Below are positions 1 through 19,639 of a DNA stretch of 64,000 nt, one piece after another. The notes under the pieces were generated by a model. That model did not search any database. It had not been told where the DNA came from and was given only the letters and a program-made list of their open reading frames with translations. The translations under genes were made by a program, and so were the position numbers. The stretch covers positions 29,804,535 to 29,868,534 of the forward strand of contig OY783203.1 in NCBI GenBank assembly GCA_963678705.1, given 5' to 3'. Position 1 is the stretch's first letter; each line of letters begins with the position of its first letter. The DNA is from Panorpa germanica (Eukaryota > Arthropoda > Insecta > Mecoptera > Panorpidae).

Positions 1-115
1 GGTATGACAGGTTTCAAAAAGTTTAAATGCAAATACTTAGAAGTGTTATTAAGGTTGCATACACTCTTGGCGCAATGAAATCTGAACGTCATCTATTGAA
101 TAAATAATAAACTAT
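1..115 (+). repeat. Dispersed ~75-bp repeat, copy 1 (forward), with duplicated flank
   Basis: Bases 41-115 contain GTTGCATACACTCTTGGCGC followed by a CATCTATTGAATAAATAATAAAC-like tail. Related copies lie at about 715-770 (reverse), 1040-1110 (forward), 2425-2510 (reverse), 33560-33640 (reverse) and 34510-34590 (forward). Bases 1-44 are repeated at 294-340, where the match stops inside AGTGTTAT. The repeat family is unidentified; it looks like the terminus of a DNA transposon. Confidence 0.55.
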
Positions 116-467
116 ATGTACTTTAAGTAATTGCAACAGCAAAATGACTTAAATAAAAGTGTTTTACAAGTCACCAAAAAATAAAATAACCTGTGGACTT
201 CAATGTGGTGGTGAACTAAAAATTAAAAAAAAACTTTTTAACTGACGATTCAAAAACATTTTTTGAAATGTAATTACTGCTAAAGAGACAATAGGTATGG
301 CAGGTTTCAAAAAATTTAAATGCAAATATCTTAACAGTGTTATCCTCACGTCACTTCTCCCGTGTGTTCACCGTAACGAAGAACACAAGATGAATCGTCT
401 AAAGGAAGGACTGATGACAACAATGTGTTTGTTAGTTCACATAAGGCAAATAATTCATGCAGCTTAC

Positions 468-564
468 CTTCTTCTTGAGCTGAAGCCACTGGACGACTGT
501 AACTTGACATTGTTATTACTACAGGCCCTATTAAACAAATAATACATATTTTGTTAAAAAACAT
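468..564 (-). CDS. Orphan first exon: signal peptide of a clip-protease-like gene (partial)
   Basis: The exon encodes a start Met and a hydrophobic leader (MFFNKICIICLIGPVVITM), and ends in SAQEEG just before a GT donor (GTAAGC) at about 467. It ends in phase 1, exactly like exon 1 of the four clip proteases further right, whose leaders also end in AQEEG or QAEG. Transcription runs leftwards, so the remaining exons would lie outside the window. A second, similar first exon lies at 1564-1654, and the two share sequence upstream of the ATG, so one is a tandem duplicate of the other. It could be one of two alternative first exons or a relic. The leader and donor are seen; membership in a protease gene is inferred. 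Confidence 0.6.
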
Positions 565-714
565 ATTGTCAGCTCATTTGATTAACTACTATTCGCCTGT
601 ATAAATCTTAAAAATAGCAGATTACGATTTATAGCATTTCCTGCAAAATTATTTCTAAGATCAGAAACTGGCACATTTGTCAGAGTGGCTTAAAACATAC
701 GTGATTTATTATTT

Positions 715-770
715 GTTAAATAGATGACATTCACATTTATTTGCGCCAAGAGTATATGCAACCTAAATAA
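715..770 (-). repeat. Dispersed ~75-bp repeat, copy 2 (reverse)
   Basis: This is the reverse complement of the repeat at 41-115; the core reads TGCGCCAAGAGTATATGCAA. With copy 1 it brackets the signal exon at 468-564. With copy 3 (1040-1110) it forms an outward-facing pair about 390 bp apart. Confidence 0.55.
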
Positions 771-1039
771 CAACCTATGTATATATCAACAACGGGAAAA
801 ATTAACGTTAATGCCATAAAAGTGATGATATTTGAAATTTAATTAACAGTTTATCTATTTAACGTGTAGCAAACATAATACGATTAAAAATTGAATAAAT
901 TCAAAATAATAATTTATTAATAATTATGAAAAGATCCATATATCTGCTAACATTATAGAAGCTTCTTCTTTGAAGGTAAAGAAATCATTGTAGCCCGTTG
1001 CTGATATATACATATTTCATTATCGTTGAATGTAATGTT

Positions 1040-1110
1040 TTAAGTGTTATTTAAGTTGCATACACTCTTGGCGCAAAGAAATCTGGGCGTCTTCTTTTGA
1101 AGAAATAATA
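1040..1110 (+). repeat. Dispersed ~75-bp repeat, copy 3 (forward)
   Basis: The core TTGCATACACTCTTGGCGCA is identical to that of copy 1. It lies 450 bp from the signal exon at 1564-1654 and pairs with the reverse copy at 2425-2510 on the other side of that exon. Confidence 0.55.
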
Positions 1111-1563
1111 AACCAATTCAAGATATTTTTCAATAGCTGTGAGTAACAGAAGCCTCATGTACAATTTTTTCAATCGATTGTTCAGTTCATTAGAGAATTA
1201 ACTTCAAATAGTAAGTTTGCAGATAACGACAAAAACAATATTTGAGTTGTATGCTTTCCAGCATATTGTTTGGTTGCATTTATAAGTTATCTGAGTATTG
1301 AATCAGATAGAGAGTACAACTTTACATATAACTGCATATCCAACTCAAATTTTGACTTCTTTGAGTTGACTCAATAATAAATTGGACGATCGATTAGTCG
1401 ATACGAAAACGAAAATGCTCGTCTTTGTGTACGAATTTCAAATGAGCATGAATTTTATATTCACACATTCCTGTTCGTACACAAAATTCGAATAAACGAA
1501 CTGAACACGCATTTGTTTGTGTCCGTTCACATAAGTAGTTCACTCGTAATTCATGCAACTTAC

Positions 1564-1654
1564 TTTCTTTTTGAGCTGAAGTTTCTTGAAGATTTAATGT
1601 TGCTACTAGTACGTACCCTAATAAACAAATAATAAATATTTTGCTAAAACACAT
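1564..1654 (-). CDS. Second orphan first exon: signal peptide of a clip-protease-like gene (partial)
   Basis: This is a 91-nt exon encoding a leader (MCFSKIFIICLLGYVLVAT) followed by LNLQETSAQKE, with a phase-1 GTAAGT donor at about 1563. The LNLQ..TAQ tail matches the leaders of the complete protease genes at 5555-5639 and 12113-12197. No clip or protease exon follows between 1563 and the left edge, only the other orphan leader exon. It is therefore either an alternative promoter and first exon of a gene that continues left of base 1, or the residue of a broken duplicate. Confidence 0.6.
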
Positions 1655-2424
1655 ATTGCCAGCTCAAATGATTAACTACAAGTCATCTGTATAAATCTTA
1701 AACTGATTATGATTCCATAAAGATAGCAGATTACGATTTATTGCATTTCTTGCAAGGTCAAAGTCTTGTAAGGTCAAAAGCTGGCACATTTGTCAGAGTG
1801 TGCCCCTTTTTTTCTAAATTTGTGTCGACATTTCAAAGTAAGTTTAAATAGCCATAGGTGTCCGTAGAAATATTTATTGGGGAGGGTAACACAATCATAT
1901 TCAGTTTTAACGATTGACATATATTTAGTTTAAATGTGTTAAACGGATTCCATTCTATCTAGTGCAAATTTTAATACTCAAATGAGACTACGTGCCCGAT
2001 TGCCTCTATTTGTCTCTATGGACACTCATGTACACAGGCAAATAAAATATTCGTGAAAAATAGAAAGCAAATATAATTAATTAAATCAAATCTAAGCAAA
2101 GCGCAAACGAATATGATTACATGCATTTTATTTATGTTGCATATGTCACCATAAATTATTTTGCCATGTTTCAAATATTTATATATTAAATATATATAAT
2201 CTTATAAAATATTTATTAAATTAGATATACTAAAACATTTAAAAAAATGAAACGTAAATTTTTCATCCGAAAGAAATAAATTTGGATGTACATATGCCAT
2301 TCTTCTTATAAACGTAGTAAAAAGTAAAGAATTGTGTTTAATTCATAAATTACTTATTATTTGAAATTGAACTATTTAAAATAATTTTTCAAAACTCTGA
2401 GCTTATAAGCTTAAAATATATATG

Positions 2425-2510
2425 GTTTATTATTTATTCAATAGATGGCGGAGATTTCATTGCGCCAAGAGTGTATGCAACCTTAATAACACTACTAAGA
2501 TATTCACATT
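2425..2510 (-). repeat. Dispersed ~75-bp repeat, copy 4 (reverse)
   Basis: This copy reads GCGCCAAGAGTGTATGCAAC on the plus strand, preceded by TTCAATAGATGGCGGAG. It is the best match to copy 1 in inverted orientation. The rest of 1655-2805 is AT-rich spacer in which I see no gene. Confidence 0.55.
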
Positions 2511-2801
2511 TAAAGATAATGAAATATTGTTTTATCAAACAAACAGGGGACATTGTTTTTCTTTCTAAATTTATTAGTAGATGTTAAAATCATCCTACCA
2601 AGAAAATAATCATATTGGCCTCTACGGCTTCAACGCTCTGGGAAATTGTGTCGTCAAAACATAAACAATAATTACATATAAAATATTTAATCAAAACCTT
2701 ATCTAATATAATAAAATTATGAGTTACATTTATTGTCATGGTTGTTACAAAAAGTTTAGTGAAATATCATCATTACTAATTAAAGAACTTTTGGTAATTG
2801 A

Positions 2802-2805
2802 TTTA

Positions 2806-2807
<2 letters not shown>
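2802..2807 (-). terminator. Poly(A) signal overlapping the stop codon of gene 1
   Basis: On the minus strand the end of the gene reads CCTTAATAAAT. The AATAAA hexamer shares two bases with the TAA stop, so the 3' UTR is predicted to be very short. Gene 2 has the same arrangement at 6880-6885. Confidence 0.5.
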
Positions 2808-5639
<2,832 letters not shown>

Positions 5640-6305
5640 GTTGTCAGTCTAATTATTCAACTAGCTAATATTGCCTCCAGTATTGTTTCCTGAGCAGCAC
5701 TGAGCAGAGTGAGTTTTAATTAAGGTAACAGTTGTAAACCCTGTCTCGACTGAAAGTGTTGCCAGATGTAAGGATTGACAATAACTAGTACATTATTAAA
5801 AAGTCCTATATCTGGTAATAATATTGTCACGATAATAATAGACTAATCGTTAAAACAGTTGGGGAATAATTCAAATTAAAAATAAATTAAGGTATAACTA
5901 TACTCGTATAAAGTAGATAATGATTATTTTGTTAGTTGTTCATTTTTTCAATTAACGTCAACCTGAGTTCTATCACCGATGACCGCCTATTATGTTGGCA
6001 GTTTTTATCGTGTCGTAGTCTCATATATGTGAACTTTACCGCTATCTCCTAAGTTTATGAGTAATCAATTTAACTTGATAATAACAGAAAATATAACGAA
6101 CGTTGGATCCCTATAATAATTAAAGAGATAAAATGACTTTTTTAATTGTTAATATCTCCTAAAATATTGAGAGTTATTAAAACATATTTGGATAATTGAG
6201 ATTCCGTTTTATAACAATTAAGCCCATTGCTGTTCATGTATTAATCAATCTTATATTTATTTTCATGGATTTTACCAAAAATCTTATGAAAAATTATCAT
6301 TACTA
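5640..6305. other. Spacer between genes 1 and 2
   Basis: The first ~80 bp above the gene 1 ATG contain GGAAACAATACTGG, which resembles GGAAACAATGCTGG at the same place in gene 2 (about 12225-12240) and may be core promoter. Bases 5950-6045 match 56115-56205 in GFAT (a dispersed repeat). No gene is seen. Confidence 0.4.
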
Positions 6306-6858
6306 ATGGGCTTGTGTCCTCATTTTTTAGTGGTCGATTTTTCAATTGCTGATTGAAATTGATGTTAATAAATGTGTATTGGCGTGTCTATTTTATTAAA
6401 TATCTAAATGTTGACGGAGATATAGCAATTAAAAGTTTGAATTGTAGTTTTAGCGCTAGAAATATTCGACCATATTTGTATGACGTGAAATGCATTTTAA
6501 CGTCAGTTATTTGTTGAGTAGGTCAGTGCTGTGGTAATGTTTTTGCCGTTGGTAGTCGATATAATCAAGTCAAGTCAAAGAATAATAAGTTTTTGATATA
6601 TAAATATATATAGCAGAGATTTATGAGCTGTAAGGTTGGTAACCTTACACAAGGATTGTGATGTCACATGCACTTGGAATGTGTACAACGTTGAATCCCT
6701 TTAATAATTAAAGAGACAAAATGACTTTTTTAATTGTTAATATCTCTTAACATATAAGGAGTTATTAAAAAATAATTAGACATTTGCGGTTCTAGTAACC
6801 CACTTTATCAATATATAGTACACTTTTATAGAAATTAAGACATAGGACACAAGCTTAT
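6306..6858 (+). mobile_element. Non-autonomous TIR element 'TGGGCTTGTGTCC', copy A
   Basis: It begins ATGGGCTTGTGTCCTC and ends in a degenerate AGGACACAAGCTTAT, inverted ends of about 14 bp. Three other copies are at 8749-9406 (inverted), 26859-27495 and 28574-29210. It has no coding capacity. It lies about 25 bp beyond the stop of gene 2. The matching position downstream of gene 1 (near 2775) looks like the empty site. Confidence 0.75.
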
Positions 6859-6879
6859 TAAACAACTTTTGGTAATTAA

Positions 6880-6883
6880 TTTA

Positions 6884-6885
<2 letters not shown>
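6880..6885 (-). terminator. Poly(A) signal overlapping the stop codon of gene 2
   Basis: The minus-strand sequence CCTTAATAAATT places AATAAA over the TAA stop, as in gene 1. Transposon copy A begins about 20 bp further downstream. Confidence 0.5.
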
Positions 6886-12197
<5,312 letters not shown>

Positions 12198-12551
12198 GTT
12201 AACAGTTTAGTTGTTCAACTACTACTGCCGCCAGCATTGTTTCCTGAAAGCTAAGTGTTAATGAATTTAATAGTTGAAAACCTGTAGCATCAACTATAGT
12301 AGAGAATATGTGAGGGGAGGGGATAAAATGAACTTTTTACTTCTCTAGTGACTTCACACAAAATAAACCATGAGAAAAATCAATAAAATTTACGGTATAA
12401 AAATACCGTGATTTTAATTTTAGGATAAGTTTACAAAATACATATAAAATATCACTATGTTTACAAAAACACTGATTACAAGTAAGCAAATCGTAATTTG
12501 TGTATAATATTATCTTTAATGATATAATTCCAAATCTCTTTATTTCATTTT
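12198..12551. other. Short spacer between genes 2 and 3
   Basis: This is the 354-bp gap between the start of gene 2 and the stop of gene 3. It holds the presumed promoter of gene 2 (GGAAACAATGCTGG block near 12230) and the poly(A) signal of gene 3. Nothing else is recognised. Confidence 0.4.
12539..12544 (-). terminator. Poly(A) signal of protease gene 3
   Basis: AATAAA on the minus strand, about 8 bp beyond the TAA stop. Sister gene 4 has the equivalent hexamer pushed about 170 bp away by a transposon. Confidence 0.5.
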
Positions 12552-15500
12552 TTAAGACCACACAATACTCTCAATCCATGGAAGATATGCGGAGACTCTG
12601 GTGTAGACTCCTGGAGATCCAATAACACCACAAGCACTACCGAAAGAAGTAACACCGACGAGACTGTACATGCAGTAGATGCCATTCTTTTGAAACACTT
12701 GAAGAGGGCCACCTGAGTCACCCTAAAAATATAAATTGTTGTCTCGATTACTTACATTAGATTAATAAAAGCAAAGAAATATTTGTAACACATAGTTTGC
12801 AGAGTAATAGTTGTAAAAGTTGAAACTAATAAATTCAAAAGCGTTTCATTTTCTGATCTAAATAGATATAATTCAATCTGTACCTATTTCAATACAGTTC
12901 GACTATTCATTTGAAACATTTACATATAATTTACGTATCTTATACGTACTAAAGGTTACATACGTTTGTGTTTACATAGTATGTATTCATATTTTCTTAT
13001 TTTTTATTATACTCGTACATCCGAGCAGACACTTACAAGTGATAAAAAAACAAATAAAATTGTTATAAACTCAAAAGTCAATGCGTTCTATTTAAAATTC
13101 TCACCTGGCACGTATCTTTCTCCTCATTGTGGCTTCCAGCACACAATTGGGTATCCGGCACAATTCCATATTTCAATTTTCTATTGGATATTACAGCTGC
13201 ATACGTTGCATTGCATTCATCTTGAGTAAACAGATCTAAGGTTACCTAAAATAATTGAAATGAAGTTAACATATATAATCTGATGTAAAATGAAATTATA
13301 TAAAATATATTTACTTTTTGAAGCTTACTAGATCCACTTCCAGCAAATTTTGTTCTTCCCCAGCCAGTGGCTATTGCTCTAGTTTCTTGTATTGTGGAAT
13401 CCCACCTCAAACAGGCAGGTACAGCGAAAGAATTAAGTTTGACTCTAAAATAAGATACATCGTTTATTTAATGTGTAAAGTGTTACAATGTGATAAATAT
13501 TCCGAGCTCATCTCAAACTTACGATCCAGCTAGCCGTAAAAGAGCTATGTCGTTGTACCGGGATGGTGGTTTGTGTTGTGGGTGTCGAATAACCTCAGCA
13601 ATATCAAATTCCTGTGGGTCGGCAATTTCATCAGTTCGAGCAAGATCCAAATCACCAACTCGAACCTTTTTTACTTCTCCTCTGATAATAGTTTTATTTA
13701 TTAATATAATATGTGAAACGTTAATGGTACTTTCTTATTTTCTAGGTGTTTGTTTCTGTGGTTTATACTTACAAATCCGGAGAAAAAAGGCAATGCCCCG
13801 CAGTCAAGACAAAATTCTCACTAATAAGAGCGCCTCCACATTGCCATTTGGTTTCACTGCCGTCAAGGAACCCAAGAGAAGCCTGAAGTATAATAGCATT
13901 TGTTACAGATTGAAAAATATATTTGTTGTAGGTTTTGTTGAGAAATATTGCTACAACGGTTTTACTTTATGATTCAGACGATACTATAGGTTTCTTTTAT
14001 ACATAAGATAAGCTGAATATGAATTTATTAATTAAAAACAGAATTTTTACGTATATCTAACATATCTAACTGTCTTAGACTTTTTGTGTTTCTCCAGGAC
14101 GGATTTCTTTATTATATTTCAAATATAAGGTTATTTAATTTTTAGGTAAACCGCAATTTCCTTACTGCAATATTATAAACTTTACCCAACCGCTTAATCG
14201 TTCCATTTGTATGTACAAATACTTAAGCGTATCCATTTGTATATACAAATACATTTAATGTTGAAACAAATACATTTTTAACTGATATCAAATAATTACA
14301 TTTTTAACTGATACAATTTACATAATAAACACTTACCATGTGTGGAAATTCTCTTGGAAGCGCATCTTCTCCTCCAACGACCAAGGCTTGCACAACCTGG
14401 GCACATCTATTGACTTTAACCTTTGTTCCAGATCCAGTTGGTGGGACAATCCATTCATAAACATACTCGGCATATTCCTTACATTCTGTAAACGAATAGT
14501 AATTAATATATGATATCTACAGTATTAGACTAATTTTTAGTATTTTGTAGTTGGTATCAACAAACTTTGATAAGATTTTCTTGCAGCCAATGCAGGGTCA
14601 ACTGGCTGCACAACCGGACGTCTTGTGGTAGTAGTTGTAGTAACTGAAGCAGTTGCTTCCACACAACAAACAACTGGAATTGGTGATCCTGCAGGGAATG
14701 AACAAATAACAGGACCTTGGCCTCGTTGTTGTTGTAGTGCCTGAATTGCTGCTGGGCAAGAACTAAAACTCCTACAGACGCCTGGACTACCTTGAGCTGT
14801 ACATGCCCCACCTGGAAGTTTAGTTAGTAATTTGAATGTTCTTACAAAAAATTGCGTGTTGGGGTACGAATATTCATAATACAAAAACACATGATTGGTA
14901 AAAACACACTGTTCGTATTGACAGAGTAGAATCAGGTATCCGTACACGAACACGAGTGTTTTGGCTCTAGTAGCGGTAATAATACACATCAAAGTGTCGC
15001 GACTCATATATGTGAACGTAGGCTAACAGCTCGAGCGAGCACTGCTCGCTCGTCTTTAAACGTGAAAGAGTTGAGATAAAGATGCTGATACAAATACATA
15101 ATAATGATATAGTTAAATAGTACAGCACTCTTTATACATTTTTTATAAAAATTACTTCTAAACGAATCCGTTATATAAATATCACATATTTGTAATTTCA
15201 ATTTATTTAATTTAAAGTTGGCTGTATTTTGATGACCACCGAAAAGTCATTATGGTATAAAAGCTTTCATAACTCTACGCTGGACCGACAATCGAACCTA
15301 AAAACACAGCAGCTTAATGGAAACCCCCAACGCTTTGACTACTGTGCCTTTTAGAGTTCATAAGATACACACAATTATATATTATGCATGCACTTATTTA
15401 TAATATCTTTATTTAAATAATTAAGTAATTATTTTGAAAAAATCATGGAAAAACATAATATGTAATTGCTTAATAGCCTTAGGTAGAATGCCATTAGGAG

Positions 15501-15817
15501 AATGCAACAAAATATATAAATAAATAAAGTAAATAACATTTGATTAAAATCCAGTTAACACAGTTATACCAGACAATATTGTTATTTCAAATTAATCAGT
15601 CGCAAACAATGACGCAAATTGTAGAAATTCGTGGAATACTGAATTCCAGTGTATAAATTACTTTACTTATTATTTAAATTAAAAACAAATTATTGCAATA
15701 ACAAATAAATGTATTTTCTACGTTTGTGTCTGTACCTTCTGCTTGAGATAAAACTCCTTGTAGATTCAATGCCAATACATAAAACAATAAACTGAATATA
15801 AATATTTGGTTATACAT
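12552..15817 (-). CDS. Snake-like clip-domain serine protease, gene 3
   Basis: A 395-aa secreted zymogen. Exons: 15736-15817, 14566-14811, 14337-14485, 13773-13882, 13523-13681, 13315-13444, 13105-13245, 12552-12722. The signal peptide ends near VLSQAEG. Exon 2 holds a six-cysteine clip domain and then a Thr-rich linker ([11 protein letters not shown]), which makes it the longest of the set. The activation region is QALVVGG, again with Leu at the cleavage position. The triad is TAGHC, NDIALL, GDSGGP, with Asp in DTCQGDS predicting basic P1 preference. The exon 2 donor is a weak GTTTGT; it is chosen because phase and paralog alignment require it, and using it keeps the frame open. It pairs with gene 4: they share the leader, linker type, [15 protein letters not shown] and upstream sequence. 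Confidence 0.92.
15020..15055. repeat. Short GC-rich hairpin in intron 1 of gene 3
   Basis: CGAGCGAGCACTGCTCGCTCG near 15032-15052 folds as a perfect 10-bp inverted repeat with a one-base loop, in an otherwise AT-rich intron. Function unknown. Confidence 0.6.
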
Positions 15818-16060
15818 GTTTAGCACGACAAAACCACTATTGCCATTAAAAGAATATCTTACACTAAGTCATTTCAATGAAGCTACAGGGTATTTACATA
15901 GTCTTGAGTCCGAGGACACCGTGAGCAGTGTGACGATGATCAACGAAGTGCCACCAAGGCTACTGACTACAGGTTGATGGCAGGGGGAACAATGAGACCG
16001 CGGAGTATGATCCTATCATTGAAGATGTTAGATAACATTATGATACTTTTATTACATATA
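15818..16060 (-). promoter_or_regulatory. Conserved upstream region of gene 3 (shared with gene 4)
   Basis: The 5' flank of gene 3 matches that of gene 4 (24643-24860) in several blocks, including AGCTACAGGGTATTTACATA at 15881-15900 and about 24704-24723, and GATCCTATCATTGAAGATGT further out. The match may reflect a recent duplication, a shared promoter, or both. No canonical TATA box was placed. Confidence 0.4.
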
Positions 16061-16586
16061 TAGATTTCATTTTATTTTGCGAGCGTATTGTGTTAGGCTT
16101 AGTAATCACTAAAGCAACATTGCTTTTAAACATTAACAAGCGTTAACCAACTGCCTGCTTCCACTGAATAAATATTTGCAAATAACAAAAGGTTAGTGAA
16201 CATTTGCCAATGATCTATCATTGCACAATAAAATGATTCTGAGAAGTAATTTTGTTTTTTATTTTACAGCAAAAAATAAATAAAAAGAATCTTGTTTTTC
16301 CCATGTTAAGTCTCTAGACGACGAATAAGGTGAGACTGCTGAAACGTAAATTAAAAATGTGATTGAATGTAAATAAATTAACGACTGTAGGAAGTTTGAC
16401 TGGACATAACTAAATTTAACCCTAAAAACAGGATAAGAACGGCAATGATGATGATGTATGTTTAAATCAGTGGGTTTAGATCAGTCGGTGGGAACTCCAG
16501 GCGCAGAGAAATTTCAGATCCCCCTCTACTAATAAAATTACAAGGAAAATGGAAATACTTTTTAACAATAACCTTTTTTGATACCA

Positions 16587-16765
16587 ATTGTATTTAGTCA
16601 TACTTACCTTTCGGTGAAATCAAGTGTATCGACCACAACTGCCTTCTCGCAATCAATTGTATGAAATCACAATTGTCTTTCGGCGAAATCAATTCTATCT
16701 AGTCATCATTGTCGTTCATAATTGGCGAAATTGAATGTTTCTATGCACAATTGCCTTCCGACGTG
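16587..16765. repeat. Degenerate tandem repeat, ~35-bp unit, about five units
   Basis: Units follow the pattern AATTGTAT..TAGTCA..TTGCCTTTCGGCGAAATC with substitutions and indels. It lies in the spacer between gene 3 and gene 4. Confidence 0.5.
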
Positions 16766-18882
16766 GGACCCCTTGAAAGCCGGGGTTTCACACGCTTGTG
16801 GTTAAATGCTCTGCTTGTTTAACTTGCAGAGAACGATTAGAGATATATAAAAACTCCTTCACTAAATGATTTAGCTTTAAAAGGTATTAATCTTAAATGT
16901 AAGTTCCAACTTATGGAATATAAAGAAATAAATATATTGTGTATATTATAATGAATGTTAAATACAGATAGCAATTATAATTAAATAAAGTATATTACTA
17001 ACGAACGACGCATGATTTTAATAGGTAAAATTACAATTAAAGGTTAAAACATAAAATTAAAACTAAAATGAGTGAGCGGGAATGATACTGTGATTTAATT
17101 TATCGCTTCTCAATTTCTTATTTAGGTGTTATGCAGTTTAACAGTTACTGGTTACCCTGCACAAATGTAGTAAAGGGTTTCTCAAACAACGATAATTTGA
17201 TACTGGATATTAGAAAATAATTATGTTAAATTAGCAGAAAATATGCAAACAACGTTAATCGAAGGTAAAGAAAAAAAGACAAAATATTTCAAAGAATATT
17301 TTAGAATTATTACCCACTTTTTGTTTAAACATAAAAGATATCAATACATCAATATCTACTGTAATTGGTGATTAACTTACAGACGTAACAAATCAGGTTT
17401 TCCCAGATTTATTTATTTATTTCTGTTTTGATGCCTATCGGTTTTATCCTACTCCATCGCTTTCCCTTATTATTCAAATTAAATTGTCATTTTGACTAAT
17501 ATAGTGTCTCACTTCTTAACCTATTTTCTATGTTCCTTCTTTGTCTAAACACTGGTGCCATCTATTATATTTCGATTCAAGATTTATGATTTTACTAGAG
17601 CAAAAGATCTTGGTGACGGTGACCCGAAGTACTCCAAGATATGTTTTATTTGCAATAAAATACTCGTAAAATAATAAACTTCTGAGTTAACCTATGAATT
17701 TCTTTGATTACTGACGTTTGGTATTCCAGCAATAAAATAACATCAAATCTGACGAGTACGACTTGGCACGGTACATACACATACATAATAATTATACATA
17801 ACATATAGCTGTACCTGTTTTAACGCTAATCGTTTGATACAGGTTTTTGTTATGTCTTTTTGTTTATTTCTCCATGTCTGACGTCCAAATTTTCCCAAAA
17901 ATAATCTGAATATTTTAAAATTAAAACAAATTTATATAGTATCATTTATATGTATTCATTTAATTTTGGCCATTGACCTTTACAATAGCAGATGCAGGTA
18001 TATGAATAACTTTCGTAAGGTTTTGAATTTTATGAAATGAATTACCTTATTAATTAATTATAATTGGTAATTATCAACATTTTTATTTTTATCAGAACGG
18101 GCTTGTAAAGTTATTTTTGAAGTCGATTTTTTAAATTCTTATTGAAATATATGGTAATATACATATGCACTTTGACAAGAAGACTTATTTAGAAAAAACT
18201 GTAAAATAATTCACAAATGTTGCATATTAGGTAATATTGTTTACGTAACAGGTAACTTAGAAACATAGGTTAATATATCAACATTTTTATTTTATTTTTT
18301 TCGAGAAGCTATTATTATTTCAATTTTTTAATGATGTAAAAAGAGGATCATGCATCCATAACCTGTGAGATATATCTGAACAACAAAAATTTGTTTTGAT
18401 GCCGATAAAGTTTCAGCCTGTTGTTGATCACGTCGTTTGTGCTCGCGTGTATGGAGGCTGTAACTACGCCATCGCCGGGTTCGACGGGCATGACAGCGTT
18501 GTGATGGCATCGGGCGTCAAGTGAAGACGGAAGACGGTAAGACGGACGCTCATCTATAAGAAAGGGACGCCTACTGTAATTACCTGTAGACACTTTTAAA
18601 CGTTTTCAATATAGAAAATTCTCTGGTTACTTAGTTCTTGTAATATATAAGCAAAATGCTGCCACAAAAATAAATTAACTCCATCTAATATGTTACTCAA
18701 AAAAGTTAATCATTGGCCCTTCAAAATGAACCTCTAGTATGGAATCACACTTTCGGTCTGTATCTGTTACTTCTAACTTATCATTAATTTAAGTACATAT
18801 CTACTTTAGAAGAAGAGATGTAACACTAAGGCCACAAATAATCGCGCGAGAATAAATTCGCATCACCAATTTGTAATGCCGG
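16766..18882. other. Spacer with an unexplained GC-rich patch
   Basis: AT-rich non-coding DNA without a recognisable gene. An exception is about 18390-18590, where composition shifts to GC-rich with many CG dinucleotides. Short ORFs cross it on both strands (42 codons plus, about 80 codons minus), but none resembles a known family. Confidence 0.4.
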
Positions 18883-19240
18883 TTTCACACCAGAGAGACA
18901 AGTTTGAAAACAATTTTGTTGTCAGAAAACAAAATCATCTTTTGTTTTATTGTAAAACAGTTCTGTTTTTCGAAAATAGTCTGTTCACACTGAACAGACT
19001 GGTTTTGTTTTTAGTGTTTTTCTGTGTGTCCCATAAATATTATAAACATGATAAACAACAACTGACAAGCGCAAATGTTCACAAAAAACAAAACTGCGTG
19101 CTCAAACCAAGCAGATTAAAAAATAACAACAAACGTGTTTTCCTTTGATCTTACCCACTCTAGATGGGAATGTGTTTTGTTTACTAAAACAGTTTTTAGA
19201 AACAAAAATGTTTTAAGAACTGTCCCTTTGGTGTAAACAT
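18883..19240 (+). mobile_element. MITE with CACCAGAGAGACA termini, copy 1
   Basis: It starts at CACACCAGAGAGACA and ends at TGTCCCTTTGGTGT, an imperfect terminal inverted repeat. A reverse-oriented relative of about 335 bp is in an intron of gene 4 at 21139-21474. Short ORFs inside are chance. Confidence 0.6.
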
Positions 19241-19639
19241 TGGTGTTTTTGTTCAGAAAAACAAGTTTTTGTTTGTGTTTTATTGGAAGCAAACTCTGAT
19301 CATATGAGCCTTTTATTCGCAGTGTGACTCTAAAACAAGCAGCGTTTATCAACCGAGCGTTCGTGACTAGCGACCATTGCAAAGTAATTACTATACAATT
19401 AACTTCTGAATCATTCGTCTCAATGTCTACTCGCATATTACGCAAACTTTATTTGAACAATCGGCAACCAGTTAAAAGATTTGATTTTTGTAAGGGTTTT
19501 TCCAAATAAAATGATGGTTTTACCTAAATCTGTAAAATCCATCATTTGTAAATCAATTGAAATTATATAAATATTATAATAATTTTGTAGGTTAGTAAAT
19601 TATGTAACATCGTTTTAGAAATATTTTTTTAGAATATTA

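Noticed and set aside
13490-13972. A 160-codon plus-strand ORF
   Set aside because: It is antisense to exons 4 and 5 of protease gene 3 and the intron between them; the minus-strand reading has the catalytic motifs and matching splice sites.
18876-19445. Two ORFs of 90 and 109 codons on opposite strands
   Set aside because: Both are mostly inside or beside an AT-rich MITE that has a reverse copy in gene 4, where the corresponding frames are not conserved as a protein.
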